From Eubacteriales bacterium (GTDB lineage: Bacteria > Bacillota_A > Clostridia > Christensenellales > Aristaeellaceae), in the NCBI GenBank assembly GCA_029974855.1, contig JARKQO010000419.1, forward strand, positions 1-16,369: a stretch of 16,369 nt of DNA, given 5' to 3'. The notes below the pieces were generated by a model. The model searched no databases. It was not told where the DNA came from and worked only from the letters and a program-made list of their open reading frames with translations. Shown piece by piece: positions 1-8,135 of the stretch. Both the position numbers and the translations under genes were made by a program. Every line of letters begins with the position of its first letter. The stretch's first letter is position 1.

Positions 1-990
1 CAAGGCGGAATCAAAGCCCGGGCGGCCTTGGTAGCATTCAAAATCCGTCACCAAGGGGTAGAAGTACTTGCGGGCATAGATGCCCTGGGCCGCCAGGGCC
101 TGGGATACGGCGTCCCGCAGGTTGCCGTCCCCCTTAAAGACCACGGGGAAGTAGGCGTAGTTGCTCTCCACCCCCGGCTGGAGGGTGGGGAGGCGTAACC
201 CATCTAAGGAGGACAGCCGGGCCAGGTAGGCCTGGTGGACCCGCTTGCGCTGCGCAATGTTTTCGGCCAGATGGCGCAGGTTGCACAGACCCATGGCCGC
301 CTGGAACTCGTTCATCTTGGCGTTGCCCCCCACGGAGATCACGTCCTCTGGGCCGGTGATGCCGTAGTTGCGCTCCAGGGCCAGCTTTTCCGCCAGTGCT
401 TCGCTTTGGGTGGCGATGGCCCCCCCCTCGATGGTGTGGTACACCTTGGTGGCGTGGAAGCTGAACATGGAGGCCAGCCCAAAGCGGGTCGCGGATACCC
501 CATCCCGGGTCACCCCGAAGGCGTGGGCCGCGTCGTAGAGCACGGGCAGGCCGTGCCGGTCCGCGATGGCCTGGATGGCGTCCACATCGCACAAGGACCC
601 GTACACATGCACAGGCAAAATGGCGCGGGTTTTTTCGGTGATGAGCCCCTCCAAAAGGGCGGGGTCCAAGGTGTAATCCTCGGGGCGGATATCGCAGAAC
701 ACCGGGGTGAGCCCCCGGCGCACAATGGCGTGGGTGGTGGAGGCAAAGGTAAAGGGCGTGGTGATGACCTCGCCCTCCAGCTCCATCACCGCCAGCAAGG
801 CCTCCAGGGCCAGATGGCCGTTGGTGAACAGGGAGATATGGGGGGACTGCAAAAAGTCCCCCAGGCGGGCCTGTAGGGCCAGCAGCTTGCCGCCGTCGTT
901 GGTGAGCCAGTGGGAATCCCATAAATCGCGAATCTCCCGGCAGAACTCCTCAAAGCCGGGCATGGAGCTACGGGTGACGTTGATGCGCAT
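1..990 (-). CDS. DegT/DnrJ/EryC1/StrS-family sugar aminotransferase (partial, 3' end off window)
   Basis: This is a PLP-dependent aminotransferase of the DegT/DnrJ/EryC1 family, which typically transfers an amino group from glutamate to a nucleotide-linked keto sugar. I read 330 residues in an uninterrupted frame that leaves the window; the family is about 370 residues long, so roughly the last 40 are missing. Visible landmarks are VITTPFTFASTTHAI (near 75-89), DIRPEDYTLDP (100-110), LPVHVYG (125-131), LYDAAHAFG (151-159), and SFHATKVYHTIEGG (177-190), with K182 as the expected PLP lysine. The SFHATK version of the lysine motif resembles 4-amino-4,6-dideoxyglucose-type transaminases (DesI/VioA-like); that substrate is an inference. 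The start at 990 is preceded by GGAAGGA; an internal ATG at 963 is less well supported. It follows the PLP lyase gene by about 92 bases and is probably in the same operon as the glycosyltransferase. Confidence 0.9.
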   Translation of the reverse strand, partial: MRINVTRSSMPGFEEFCREIRDLWDSHWLTNDGGKLLALQARLGDFLQSPHISLFTNGHLALEALLAVMELEGEVITTPFTFASTTHAIVRRGLTPVFCDIRPEDYTLDPALLEGLITEKTRAILPVHVYGSLCDVDAIQAIADRHGLPVLYDAAHAFGVTRDGVSATRFGLASMFSFHATKVYHTIEGGAIATQSEALAEKLALERNYGITGPEDVISVGGNAKMNEFQAAMGLCNLRHLAENIAQRKRVHQAYLARLSSLDGLRLPTLQPGVESNYAYFPVVFKGDGNLRDAVSQALAAQGIYARKYFYPLVTDFECYQGRPGFDSAL

Positions 991-1082
991 ACAAAGCAGA
1001 TCCTTCCTGCGCTTTCCCTTTGCGAATGCATGGGGGGACAAGCCCTCGGCCTACACAGTATACTTCTTTTTGCCCGGGCCGT

Positions 1083-2072
1083 CTACTCCCGCCCGCCCCA
1101 ACCCTCCAGGGCCCCGTCAAAGAACAGCGGCAATCCGCCGGTGTGGATAAACAGCACATCCCGGTCCCGCCAGTTTTGGGCGCGGAGCATCTGCTCCATG
1201 CCATAAAAGGCCTTGCCCGTATACGTGCCCTCCAGGGGCACTCCGTGGCGGGCCAGCACCTGGCGGATGCACGCCCCCACGGCGGTGTCGTGCAAGCCGT
1301 AGCTGCCCCGGAATTCGTCCAAAATCTCAATCCTGTCCAGGGGAACGGACGCTCCGATATGGGCGGCTGCCAAATACGCGCCGCAGTAGGCCGCCACATG
1401 GGCCCGGGCGTCCTCCCCGGACCGGGCCACGGAGACGCCGATGATGCGGCGCTTCCCTTCTTTCACCCCGGCGGAATCCCCAAGAGCCTGGCCGCACAGC
1501 AGCCCCGCCTGGGTCATGCCGGTGCCCGCAGCCAGGAAAATGGCGTCAAAGGACAGGCCCAAAGCCTTCTCCCGGGCCAGGATTTCCGGATATACCCCCG
1601 CGTAGGCGGCCACGGGCACGGCCCGGTTCCCCTGACCCAGCCGGTCGCCATAGATGTAGTAGGGCACGCCCCCCTGGCCGCGAATCTCCTCCAGAGCCCG
1701 GTCCACGGCTTCCGCCACCCCGGTTTTGTGGCAGGGCACGATGCGGGCCCCTAAGGCATGGCATAGCCGTTCGTTGAAGGCCGGCCGGCGCTGGCCGTCC
1801 TCATCGGCGGGGGAGAGGATGGTGAGGGGAATTCCTTCTCCGGCGCACAGGTTGCTGAGCACCCGGCACAGGTTGGACCGGGCGTTGCCGTAGGCCACCA
1901 TGTGGGTGGCCCCCCGGGAGCGCATATCCTTCAGGTATTCCAAAGCGATGCGCACCTTGTTGCCCCCAAAGGAATAGGGAAGCAGGTCCTCCCGGAGGAT
2001 GTGGATGCGGTTGCCCCGTTCATCTGTTTCCAGCAGGTACAGGGGCGCAGGCCCGAAGGGAAAATCGCTCAT
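1083..2072 (-). CDS. PLP-dependent lyase, ACC deaminase / D-cysteine desulfhydrase family
   Basis: This 329-residue protein has the fold type II PLP enzyme pattern of the 1-aminocyclopropane-1-carboxylate deaminase/D-cysteine desulfhydrase family. SFGGNKVR contains the expected Schiff-base lysine K39, ARSNLCR (64-70) sits where the family has QSNxxR, AAGTGMTQAG (181-190) is the glycine-rich phosphate loop, and GTYTGKAFYGM (282-292) and IHTGGLPLFF (309-318) match the conserved C-terminal elements. Length is normal for the family. The frame is open upstream to 2498, but the ATG at 2072 is the credible start: GGAAAGGAG lies just upstream and the codon overlaps the TGA of the glycosyltransferase (ATGA). 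This implies translational coupling and matched expression. The replacement of the usual glutamine in QSN by arginine, and the glycan context, argue against assuming ACC or D-cysteine as substrate. An amino acid or amino-sugar donor role is possible but unproven. Confidence 0.9.
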   Translation of the reverse strand: MSDFPFGPAPLYLLETDERGNRIHILREDLLPYSFGGNKVRIALEYLKDMRSRGATHMVAYGNARSNLCRVLSNLCAGEGIPLTILSPADEDGQRRPAFNERLCHALGARIVPCHKTGVAEAVDRALEEIRGQGGVPYYIYGDRLGQGNRAVPVAAYAGVYPEILAREKALGLSFDAIFLAAGTGMTQAGLLCGQALGDSAGVKEGKRRIIGVSVARSGEDARAHVAAYCGAYLAAAHIGASVPLDRIEILDEFRGSYGLHDTAVGACIRQVLARHGVPLEGTYTGKAFYGMEQMLRAQNWRDRDVLFIHTGGLPLFFDGALEGWGGRE

Positions 2073-3076
2073 GCCTTGGCTCCTTTCCGGACGCGCCTGC
2101 CCAGCGCCGCCAGCTTTTGCGCCGTGGCGGGGGGCAGCGTCAGGCGCAGGCGGCAGCGCAGGCGCTCCTGAAGGGGCATGGCCCGGTACACCCGCCCTAC
2201 CTGCCCCCGGGTGAGGGCCGGCAGGCTGGGGGCGTTGTGGGCCATGACCCTCAGGTAATGGTCCCGGACGGCGAAAAGCGCCTCCTGGGCCCGGCCCTGG
2301 CTGTAGTGGTTCACATCCTCCACCATCTCCGCCACGGTGGCGCAGCGGGCGTAGAGCTGGTCCCGCTTTTCCTTTATCCAAATCTGGAAGGCGGAGCCGG
2401 ACACGTTTTCCCGGTACACGCAGCTGTACATATGCTCGTACCAGGCATGGCCCGCAGCTGTCAGGTACAGCTTCATGCGCAAATCCCCGTGCTGGCACAT
2501 CTTGTCCCGGAATTCAGCGGGCAGGTTCCGCAGCGCGTCGGTGCGGAACACGAAGCTGGCCGTGGGGATGAAGCTGAGCCGGGCGATGTCCTCCAGCTCG
2601 TAGCGGCGGCTTTCCCCCGTATACCAAGGACGCTCCGCCTCGTAATAGGGCAGGAACTCCCGGTCCGGGGCAAGGCCGTTTTCATCGTGGATATACCCGT
2701 TGGTGAAGCTGAAGGTACAGGTGGGGTCGCTTTCCATATGGGCGATCTGCCGCTGCAGCTTGGCCGGGTGGCACCAATAATCGTCCCCCTCGCACAGGGC
2801 GATGTACTTGCCCCGGGCCCGGGGGAAGTTGAAGGTTTCGTTGATGGGGACGTTCTGGGAATATTGGTTCTCCGTCTGGTACAAGGGACGGATGAGGTCG
2901 GGGTAGCGCCGGGCATAGTCCCGGATGATATCGGCGGTGCCGTCCGGGGAGGCGTCGTCGTGGATGAGAATTTCAAAGGAATACTCGGTCTGCTGGGATA
3001 AAAAGCCCTCCAGGGTTTGGGCGATGTATTTTTCGTGGTTGTAGGCCGTACAGCAAACGCTTATCAAAGGCCCCAT
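2069..3076 (-). CDS. Family 2 glycosyltransferase
   Basis: This 335-residue protein has a GT-A glycosyltransferase family 2 domain at its N terminus. SVCCTAYNHEKYI (6-18) is the nucleotide-binding first strand, EILIHDDASPDGT (35-47) the second conserved block, and GKYIALCEGDDYW (89-101) carries the DxD-type metal-binding acidic residues (D98, D99). The C-terminal half is helical and basic (ending RRVRKGAKA) with no convincing transmembrane segment, so it is probably a cytoplasmic or peripheral enzyme that transfers a sugar onto a lipid-linked or surface glycan; donor and acceptor cannot be read. The start at 3076 has AAAGGGGAG upstream, and a TTGACA-17-TACAAT promoter gives a leader of about 25 bases. 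It is the first gene of a leftward cluster and its stop overlaps the next start by four bases. Confidence 0.92.
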   Translation of the reverse strand: MGPLISVCCTAYNHEKYIAQTLEGFLSQQTEYSFEILIHDDASPDGTADIIRDYARRYPDLIRPLYQTENQYSQNVPINETFNFPRARGKYIALCEGDDYWCHPAKLQRQIAHMESDPTCTFSFTNGYIHDENGLAPDREFLPYYEAERPWYTGESRRYELEDIARLSFIPTASFVFRTDALRNLPAEFRDKMCQHGDLRMKLYLTAAGHAWYEHMYSCVYRENVSGSAFQIWIKEKRDQLYARCATVAEMVEDVNHYSQGRAQEALFAVRDHYLRVMAHNAPSLPALTRGQVGRVYRAMPLQERLRCRLRLTLPPATAQKLAALGRRVRKGAKA

Positions 3077-3108
3077 CGGCTGTTTCTCCCCTTTCGGATG
3101 CTGGGTTG

Positions 3109-3137
3109 ATTGTACCGGATGGGGCCTTGGGTGTCAA
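3109..3137 (-). promoter_or_regulatory. Sigma-A-type promoter for the leftward glycan operon
   Basis: On the minus strand TTGACA (3137-3132) is followed by a 17-base spacer and TACAAT (3114-3109). Both hexamers are at or one base from the housekeeping consensus and spacing is optimal. Transcription would start near 3102, about 25 bases before the glycosyltransferase ATG. Confidence 0.8.
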
Positions 3138-3239
3138 GGCGGGGTCATCCGGGGGGCGGCGTTGCCAAAGCGGGTCCCGCGATTTTTTACATCCTCCGGG
3201 CCAAGTTTACAATACGTTCACAGCTTTCCTGCGGGACTT

Positions 3240-3248
3240 TGTTATAAT
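3240..3248 (+). promoter_or_regulatory. Extended -10 promoter for the ABC operon
   Basis: TGTTATAAT gives a TGn extended -10 with a perfect TATAAT at 3243-3248. The best -35-like hexamer, TTCACA (3217-3222), is 20 bases away, longer than ideal, so this looks like an extended -10-dependent promoter. The start site would be near 3255, about 25 bases before the ATPase ATG at 3280. It diverges from the leftward promoter about 100 bases away. Confidence 0.6.
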
Positions 3249-3279
3249 AACGGGGACTGCAAGAAGCGGAGGGAGCCCC

Positions 3280-4206
3280 ATGATCGAGGTACACAACGTC
3301 AGCAAGCGCTACGGCGCGGTCCAGGCCCTTCAGGAGGTGTCGCTCACGGCGGCCCGGGGCAGCGTGCTGGGCCTGCTGGGCCAAAACGGCGCGGGGAAGA
3401 CCACGCTGCTGAACATCCTCACCGGGTATTTGGCCCCCACCTCGGGCCATGCTTTGGTGGAGGGGTACGACCCCCTGCTGTCCCCCCGGGAGGCCAAGGG
3501 GCGGCTGGGCTACATGCCCGAGCATCCCCCCTTGTATGACGAGATGACCGTGTGGGAATACCTGCGCTTTGCCAGCGCCCTTCGGGGCGTGGTGCGGGCA
3601 GCCATCCCGGCCCATGTGGGGGAGATTATGGAAAAGACCGGGCTGGTGGAGATGCGCAACCGCCTGCTGGGGCATTTGAGCAAGGGCTACCGCCAGCGGG
3701 CGGGGCTGGCCCAGGCCCTGTGCGGGGACCCGGAGGTGCTGATTCTGGACGAGCCCACCTCCGGGCTGGACCCCAAGCAGATCGCGGAGATCCGGGCTCT
3801 GATCCAGAGCCTAGCCCAGGGCCGGACCATCGTGTTTTCCTCCCACATGCTCACCGAGGTGGAACAGCTGTGCGACCATGTGGTGATTCTAAGCCATGGG
3901 AAGGTGAAGCTGGATATGCCCTTGGGCCAGAGAACCCAGGGCCGGGAGGTGACCCTGCTGTGTGCCGTGGCGGCCCGGGAGGAGGAGCTGATGCCCGCCT
4001 TGCAAGGGCTGCCAGGGATTTTGAAGGTGCAAAAGCAGCCGGACTCCACCCCGGGGGAGCTGTCTTTGGCGCTGACCTTTGGGGACAAGGGCAGGCCCGA
4101 GGAGGCCCTGTTTACGCTGCTCAGCGGCCTGGCGCTGCCTTTGCTGCGCCTGGGCCGCCAGGAGGATTCCCTGGAGAAAATTTTCCTGCGGGCCATTTCC
4201 CAATAA
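3280..4206 (+). CDS. ABC transporter ATP-binding protein (GldA/CcmA-type)
   Basis: This 308-residue nucleotide-binding subunit powers an ABC-2 type membrane complex. Motifs are complete: Walker A GQNGAGKTT (34-42, K40), signature LSKGYRQR (133-140), Walker B VLILDEP (153-159, E158 catalytic), D-loop SGLDP after it, and switch histidine in SSHMLTEVE (H189). The roughly 90 residues after the catalytic domain form the regulatory tail usual in this subgroup. The frame is open upstream to 3106, but the ATG at 3280 is chosen because GCGGAGGGAG precedes it, MIEVHNVSKRYG is the canonical N terminus, and the promoter lies at 3240-3248. The next gene is a permease 26 bases downstream, and GldG-like and DUF4340 genes follow, so this is the ATPase of a Gld-like complex. 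The transported or sensed substrate is unknown. Confidence 0.95.
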   Translation: MIEVHNVSKRYGAVQALQEVSLTAARGSVLGLLGQNGAGKTTLLNILTGYLAPTSGHALVEGYDPLLSPREAKGRLGYMPEHPPLYDEMTVWEYLRFASALRGVVRAAIPAHVGEIMEKTGLVEMRNRLLGHLSKGYRQRAGLAQALCGDPEVLILDEPTSGLDPKQIAEIRALIQSLAQGRTIVFSSHMLTEVEQLCDHVVILSHGKVKLDMPLGQRTQGREVTLLCAVAAREEELMPALQGLPGILKVQKQPDSTPGELSLALTFGDKGRPEEALFTLLSGLALPLLRLGRQEDSLEKIFLRAISQ

Positions 4207-4232
4207 GGGCCGGAGGGAAGGGAGCGTACGGG

Positions 4233-4952
4233 ATGGTCACCATCTACAAACGGGAGCTGCGGGGGTTCTTTTATACGTCCATGGGGTATGTGTTCGTGGG
4301 CGTGTTTTTGGCCCTGTCCGGCATCCTCTTCTATTTGAACAACCTGCGGCCCCTGTCCGGGGAGCTGCTGCTGTTCCTGTCCCAGCTGACGCTGCTGCTG
4401 ATGCTGCTGTGCCCCCTGCTGACCATGCGGCTGATCTGCGAGGAGCGGCAAAAGCGCACGGACCAGCTGCTGCTGACCAGCCCGGTATCCCTGACGGCCA
4501 TTGTGCTGGGCAAGTACCTGGCGGCGGCCACGGTGCTGGGGCTGGCGGTGCTGCTGACCCATGTGTATGTGCTGATCATCGGCCTGTACGGCACGTTGTA
4601 CGCCGGGGAATGGTTTGTGGGCTATGTGGGACTCACGCTCCAGGGCCTGTGCTTTTTGGCCTTGGACCTGCTGGTGACCTGCTTTGCCAAAAACCAGCTC
4701 AGCGCGGCGGTGGCGGCCTTTGGGGCCAATTTTGTGCTATGGCTGCTGGATTTGCTGGCCCAGTATGTGCCCATTGGGGTCCTCAGCGGCGCGCTGGGCT
4801 TTATGAGCCTGTACCGGCGCTATGAGCCCTTCATTTTGGGCCAGCTGAGCTTTGCCAATATCCTGTTCTTCCTGTCCTTTATCGCGGCCTGCCTGGTGGG
4901 CACCATCCATCTTCTGGACGGGAAGCGCTTTTCCCAGGGAGGCGCGGCATGA
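4233..4952 (+). CDS. ABC-2 type permease (GldF-like)
   Basis: This 239-residue integral membrane protein has six probable helices, roughly at residues 13-33, 45-67, 95-120, 126-150, 155-180 and 207-228, the layout of ABC-2/GldF permeases. The N terminus (MVTIYKRELRGFFYTSMGYVF) and the cytoplasmic ICEERQKRTDQLLLTSPVS loop, which follows the second helix and contacts the ATPase, are typical of the family. The ATG at 4233 follows GGAAGGGAG and leaves a 26-base gap after the ATPase gene. The stop overlaps the next start as ATGA, so permease and GldG-like protein are translationally coupled. Family placement is firm; the substrate is not known. Confidence 0.92.
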   Translation: MVTIYKRELRGFFYTSMGYVFVGVFLALSGILFYLNNLRPLSGELLLFLSQLTLLLMLLCPLLTMRLICEERQKRTDQLLLTSPVSLTAIVLGKYLAAATVLGLAVLLTHVYVLIIGLYGTLYAGEWFVGYVGLTLQGLCFLALDLLVTCFAKNQLSAAVAAFGANFVLWLLDLLAQYVPIGVLSGALGFMSLYRRYEPFILGQLSFANILFFLSFIAACLVGTIHLLDGKRFSQGGAA

Positions 4953-6415
4953 AGAGGTTTTTTGAAAGGCTCCGGACCGTGATGCGCCAGCCCAAATGGC
5001 GCCATGGGCGGCTCAGCGCCCTGATGCTGGGGGGCTTTTTGGCGGTGTGCGTGCTGGTGAACATCGCCGCCCAATCCCTGGAGAAGGAATACGGCTGGCG
5101 CAGGGATTTCAGCTTTAACGGCTACGCCTCCACAGGGGAGCAGACCCGGGCTGTGGCCCAGGGCCTCGGCCATCCCGTGACCCTGTATCTGCTCTACCAA
5201 AGCGGGCAGATGGACAGCTATATCATGGAGCTACTGGAGCGCTACGGGGCCCTCAGCGAGAAGATCACCGTGGCCCCTACGGACATCGCCAAAAACCCCG
5301 GCATCCTCACCCGCTTTCAAGGGAACATGGAAACCGCCATCCAGGCGGACTGCGTGGTGGTGAGCTGCGAGGCCACCGGCCGCTACCGGGTGCTGGACTA
5401 CGGGGATTTTCAGACCCAGGGCTACAACATGGACACCGGGGCCTTTGAGGTGGTGGGCCTGGCCTACGAAAAGAAGCTCACCGAGGCGTTGGTGTATGTG
5501 ACACAGGAGACCGTTCCCCAGGTGGGGATTTTGCAAGGCCATGGGGAGCTGACCCCGGCGGAGCTTGCCAGCCTGACGGGCTTTCTCTACCAGAACAGCT
5601 ATGACAGCAAGGCCGTGAGCCTGGCGGTTCCCGGGGCCCTGGAGGGGGTGGATTTGCTGCTGGTGGCCGCCCCCCAGAAGGATTTGAGCCCGGGGGAGGT
5701 GGCGGACATCGACGCCTTTGCCAAGGCCGGGGGAAGCCTGTTTGTGATCCGGGATTACACGGACCCCATGAACCTGCCCAACTACCTGGCTTTGCTGAAG
5801 AACTACGGGGTGGCCCCCTTGCCGGGGGTGGTGATCGCCGGGGAGGAGGATGAGGGCAGCTACTACGGAGAGCGCATCTACCTGCTGCCCTACATGGCCC
5901 AGCTGGACATGACCCAGCCGCTGCTGGTGGCGGACATGGACGTGCTGCTGCTGGCGGGGGCCAGCGCCTTTGAGACCCCCGGGGAGGGGGACGGGGCCTT
6001 GCGGGCGGAGACCGTGCTGAAAACCGGACCCCACGCCTACCTGCGGGACCCCTCCGACGGCAACACCACCATGGACCGGCAGCCCGGGGACCCCACCGGG
6101 GAGATGAGCCTGGCCCTGATTTCCCGGCGGATGCACGCCAACGGGAACATCAGCCGGATGTTCGCCATTGGCAACAGCACGCTGTTCACGGACGAGTACA
6201 TCTACCAGCGCACCTTCAACGAGCCCTTCATCATGCAGGTGATGGGGGAGCTGCTGCCTCAAAAGACCGTTTCTTTGGACATCATGGCTTCCACCGCCTT
6301 CCACCCGGGCCTGAAGGCCGGAGGGCAGGCTTTGGGGCTGGCGCTGCTGGTGGCGGGGCCCCTGCTGGTGCTGGCGGCGGCCCTGTGGGTGCTGCTGCCG
6401 CGCCGCAACCGGTAG
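4949..6415 (+). CDS. GldG-like ABC transporter auxiliary membrane protein
   Basis: This 488-residue protein is anchored by one helix near each end: LSALMLGGFLAVCVLVNIAA (about 24-43), and a second long hydrophobic stretch that includes LGLALLVAGPLLVLAAALWV close to the C terminus, followed by a basic PRRNR tail. The large extracytoplasmic domain between them begins with the FSFNGYASTGEQTR block typical of GldG proteins and contains VTLYLLYQSGQMDSYIMELLERY and VGILQGHGELTPAE elements, matching the ABC-type auxiliary (DUF4350/GldG) family. It has no ATP-binding motifs. The start overlaps the permease stop by four bases. In Bacteroidetes GldF and GldG work with GldA in gliding; here no other gliding genes are visible, so the likely role is an envelope-associated transport or remodelling complex, which is inference. 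Confidence 0.85.
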   Translation: MKRFFERLRTVMRQPKWRHGRLSALMLGGFLAVCVLVNIAAQSLEKEYGWRRDFSFNGYASTGEQTRAVAQGLGHPVTLYLLYQSGQMDSYIMELLERYGALSEKITVAPTDIAKNPGILTRFQGNMETAIQADCVVVSCEATGRYRVLDYGDFQTQGYNMDTGAFEVVGLAYEKKLTEALVYVTQETVPQVGILQGHGELTPAELASLTGFLYQNSYDSKAVSLAVPGALEGVDLLLVAAPQKDLSPGEVADIDAFAKAGGSLFVIRDYTDPMNLPNYLALLKNYGVAPLPGVVIAGEEDEGSYYGERIYLLPYMAQLDMTQPLLVADMDVLLLAGASAFETPGEGDGALRAETVLKTGPHAYLRDPSDGNTTMDRQPGDPTGEMSLALISRRMHANGNISRMFAIGNSTLFTDEYIYQRTFNEPFIMQVMGELLPQKTVSLDIMASTAFHPGLKAGGQALGLALLVAGPLLVLAAALWVLLPRRNR

Positions 6416-6439
6416 CCCGGCCCCGGGAGGAGGAGCAGA

Positions 6440-7966
6440 ATGCACCATCCCCAAAAGGTGAAGGAATCTGGAAAAAGGCCCGGCCCCCGGCCGGCGCGGC
6501 GCAGGCTGCTCTATTTTGGCGTGGCGCTGGCCCTGGCCGTGGCCTTGGTGCTGCTGCTGCCCCAGATCAAGAGGATTTTTCCCTCTCCCGTGGCGGCCAA
6601 CCTCAGCGGCGGGCGGGAGTTTCAGGTGCTGGACAAAGCGGACCCCCAGGAGCTCCGGAGCATCTCCGTGACCCATCTGGGCGGGGAGGCTTACACGCTG
6701 CTGTACCGGGAGGGGGAGCTTTTGCTGCAAGGGGCCGGCGAGGGATTGCTTCCCGTTGACCCGGCTTTGTCGGAGAACATTCTGGAGGCCGCTACCGTCA
6801 TCACGGTGCAGGACACCGTGACCCGGGACGGGGAGGAGGTGCGGGGGCACCTGGAGGACATGGGCCTGGCGCCGCCCCAGATTGAGGTGCGGGTGCTGTA
6901 CCAAGGCGGCAGGGAGGACACCCTCTCCTTGGGCTGGAAGGTGCCGGAGACGGGGTATTATTACTTCCGCTGGTCCGGGGACCCAGGGGTATATATGTGC
7001 GACCAGGGAATCTACCAGTCCTTTGAATACACGGCCCGGCTGCTGCTGCCTGTGGAGCGGGTGGCCCTGGCCCAGCCTTTGATTGACCGGATCCGCTTGC
7101 GCCTGAGGGGGCAGGAGCTTTTGGAGCTTGGCTTTGCCACGGACGGCCAGGGCAGCCTCAGCGCGGCCCTGGAAAGCCCCTTTTTCTATCCCCTGGATGT
7201 GGCCGCCGCCCAGGCCTTGCTGACCACCGCCGCCCAGTTTCGCCTGGGGGCCCCCAGGGAGGACATCACCTGGGAAAACAGGGGGGACTACGGCTTTGAG
7301 GGTCCCCTGGCGGAGGTGGAAATCCACCAGCGGGAAGGGGTTTTGGACCAGGTGGATGAGGCGGGGGCGCTGGTTCCCGGCGTCGCGCCGGAGCAAATCC
7401 TGGCCTTCGTACTGGGGGAGAAGGCCGGGGATTTTTTCTACACCTGCCAGTATGGCGGCCGGTATTACGACGTCAGCAGCGTGCTGGTGGAGGCCTTTGT
7501 GAACACCACCTTGGAGGGGCTGCTTTCCAAGTACCCGGGGGATATGGAGCCGGGGGAGGTGGCCGCTTTGTCCGTTTTGATCCGGGGCCGGCCCCTGGAG
7601 CTTCGCAAGGAAAAGACCGAGCGGGTGCTGCCCAACAACCAGCTGGACAACGACCCCGCCGGGAACATCCTATACGACGTACAGGCCACCCTGAACGGGG
7701 GAGCCATCGCCGTGGATACCTTTGACAACCTGGTTGGGCGGTTGGCGGCCATGCGAGTTTCGGGGCAGGTGGAGGAGGGCTTTGCGCTGCCTGAAGAGGC
7801 CGCGCCCCGCTGGCGGCTTACCCTTGTTACAGAGGAGGGGATTTCCCGCACCCTGGAGGGTTATGCCGTGAACCCGTTTTTTGACGCCGTTGCCGTGGAC
7901 GGGGTGGTGAGGCATACCATGCACGGGGAGGCGGTGGAGATTGCGCTGGGGGAGCTGTTGGAATGA
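6440..7966 (+). CDS. DUF4340 domain membrane protein
   Basis: This 508-residue protein has a basic cytoplasmic tail (KESGKRPGPRPARRR) and one N-terminal transmembrane anchor, LLYFGVALALAVALVLLLPQ (about 23-42). The remainder is extracytoplasmic and beta-rich. It resembles DUF4340 proteins, which regularly follow GldG-like genes; supporting elements are ISVTHLGGEAYTLLYREGELLL near 75-96 and the later strand-rich repeats with LSLGWKVPETGYYYFR. The ATG at 6440 is preceded by GGGAGGAGGAG with 24 bases after the GldG-like stop, so it is the last gene of the four-gene operon. No catalytic motif is seen. A structural or substrate-binding part of the ABC complex is the simplest reading. Confidence 0.8.
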   Translation: MHHPQKVKESGKRPGPRPARRRLLYFGVALALAVALVLLLPQIKRIFPSPVAANLSGGREFQVLDKADPQELRSISVTHLGGEAYTLLYREGELLLQGAGEGLLPVDPALSENILEAATVITVQDTVTRDGEEVRGHLEDMGLAPPQIEVRVLYQGGREDTLSLGWKVPETGYYYFRWSGDPGVYMCDQGIYQSFEYTARLLLPVERVALAQPLIDRIRLRLRGQELLELGFATDGQGSLSAALESPFFYPLDVAAAQALLTTAAQFRLGAPREDITWENRGDYGFEGPLAEVEIHQREGVLDQVDEAGALVPGVAPEQILAFVLGEKAGDFFYTCQYGGRYYDVSSVLVEAFVNTTLEGLLSKYPGDMEPGEVAALSVLIRGRPLELRKEKTERVLPNNQLDNDPAGNILYDVQATLNGGAIAVDTFDNLVGRLAAMRVSGQVEEGFALPEEAAPRWRLTLVTEEGISRTLEGYAVNPFFDAVAVDGVVRHTMHGEAVEIALGELLE

Positions 7967-8014
7967 GGGGGGGAAGCAGGATCGGGACCGCGACCGGAAA
8001 AAAGCGCTGCTGCC

Positions 8015-8063
8015 GCAGGTGGAAAAAAGCCTGGACAGAGCAGGTGGAAAAAAGCCTGGACAG
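8015..8063 (+). repeat. 24-bp tandem direct repeat
   Basis: Two identical 24-base copies (8015-8038 and 8040-8063) are separated by a single A. Each contains GGTGGAAAAAAGCCTGGA; a third partial match, GGAAAAAAGC, lies just upstream near 7996-8005. The repeat is between the DUF4340 stop and the tRNA promoter. A recent 25-base slippage duplication is the simplest explanation. A 60-codon frame (7963-8145) crosses it but runs into the tRNA gene and is not credible as a protein. Confidence 0.9.
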
Positions 8064-8067
8064 GGGC

Positions 8068-8096
8068 TTGAAATTTCCCCGGAGCTCTGTTATACT
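8068..8096 (+). promoter_or_regulatory. Promoter of tRNA-Arg
   Basis: TTGAAA (8068-8073), a 17-base spacer and TATACT (8091-8096), with TGT directly before the -10 (extended -10). Start would be near 8103, giving a precursor leader of about 33 bases before the mature tRNA 5' end. Confidence 0.8.
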
Positions 8097-8135
8097 AATT
8101 AAGCTGATTTTGGCAGGTGGCCGAAGATCAGTTGT

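Noticed and set aside
1057..1064. AGTATACT as a -10 for a separate aminotransferase promoter
   Set aside because: The hexamer is self-symmetric and no -35 is found at 16-18 bases on either strand.
3170..3190. GCGGGTCCCGC followed by T6, terminator-like
   Set aside because: Stem is four pairs with a three-base loop, and no plus-strand gene lies upstream to be terminated.
5231..7396. 721-codon minus-strand frame opposite the GldG-like and DUF4340 genes
   Set aside because: Glutamine/histidine/glycine-rich low-complexity shadow of GC-rich coding DNA; the plus strand carries membrane proteins with good starts.
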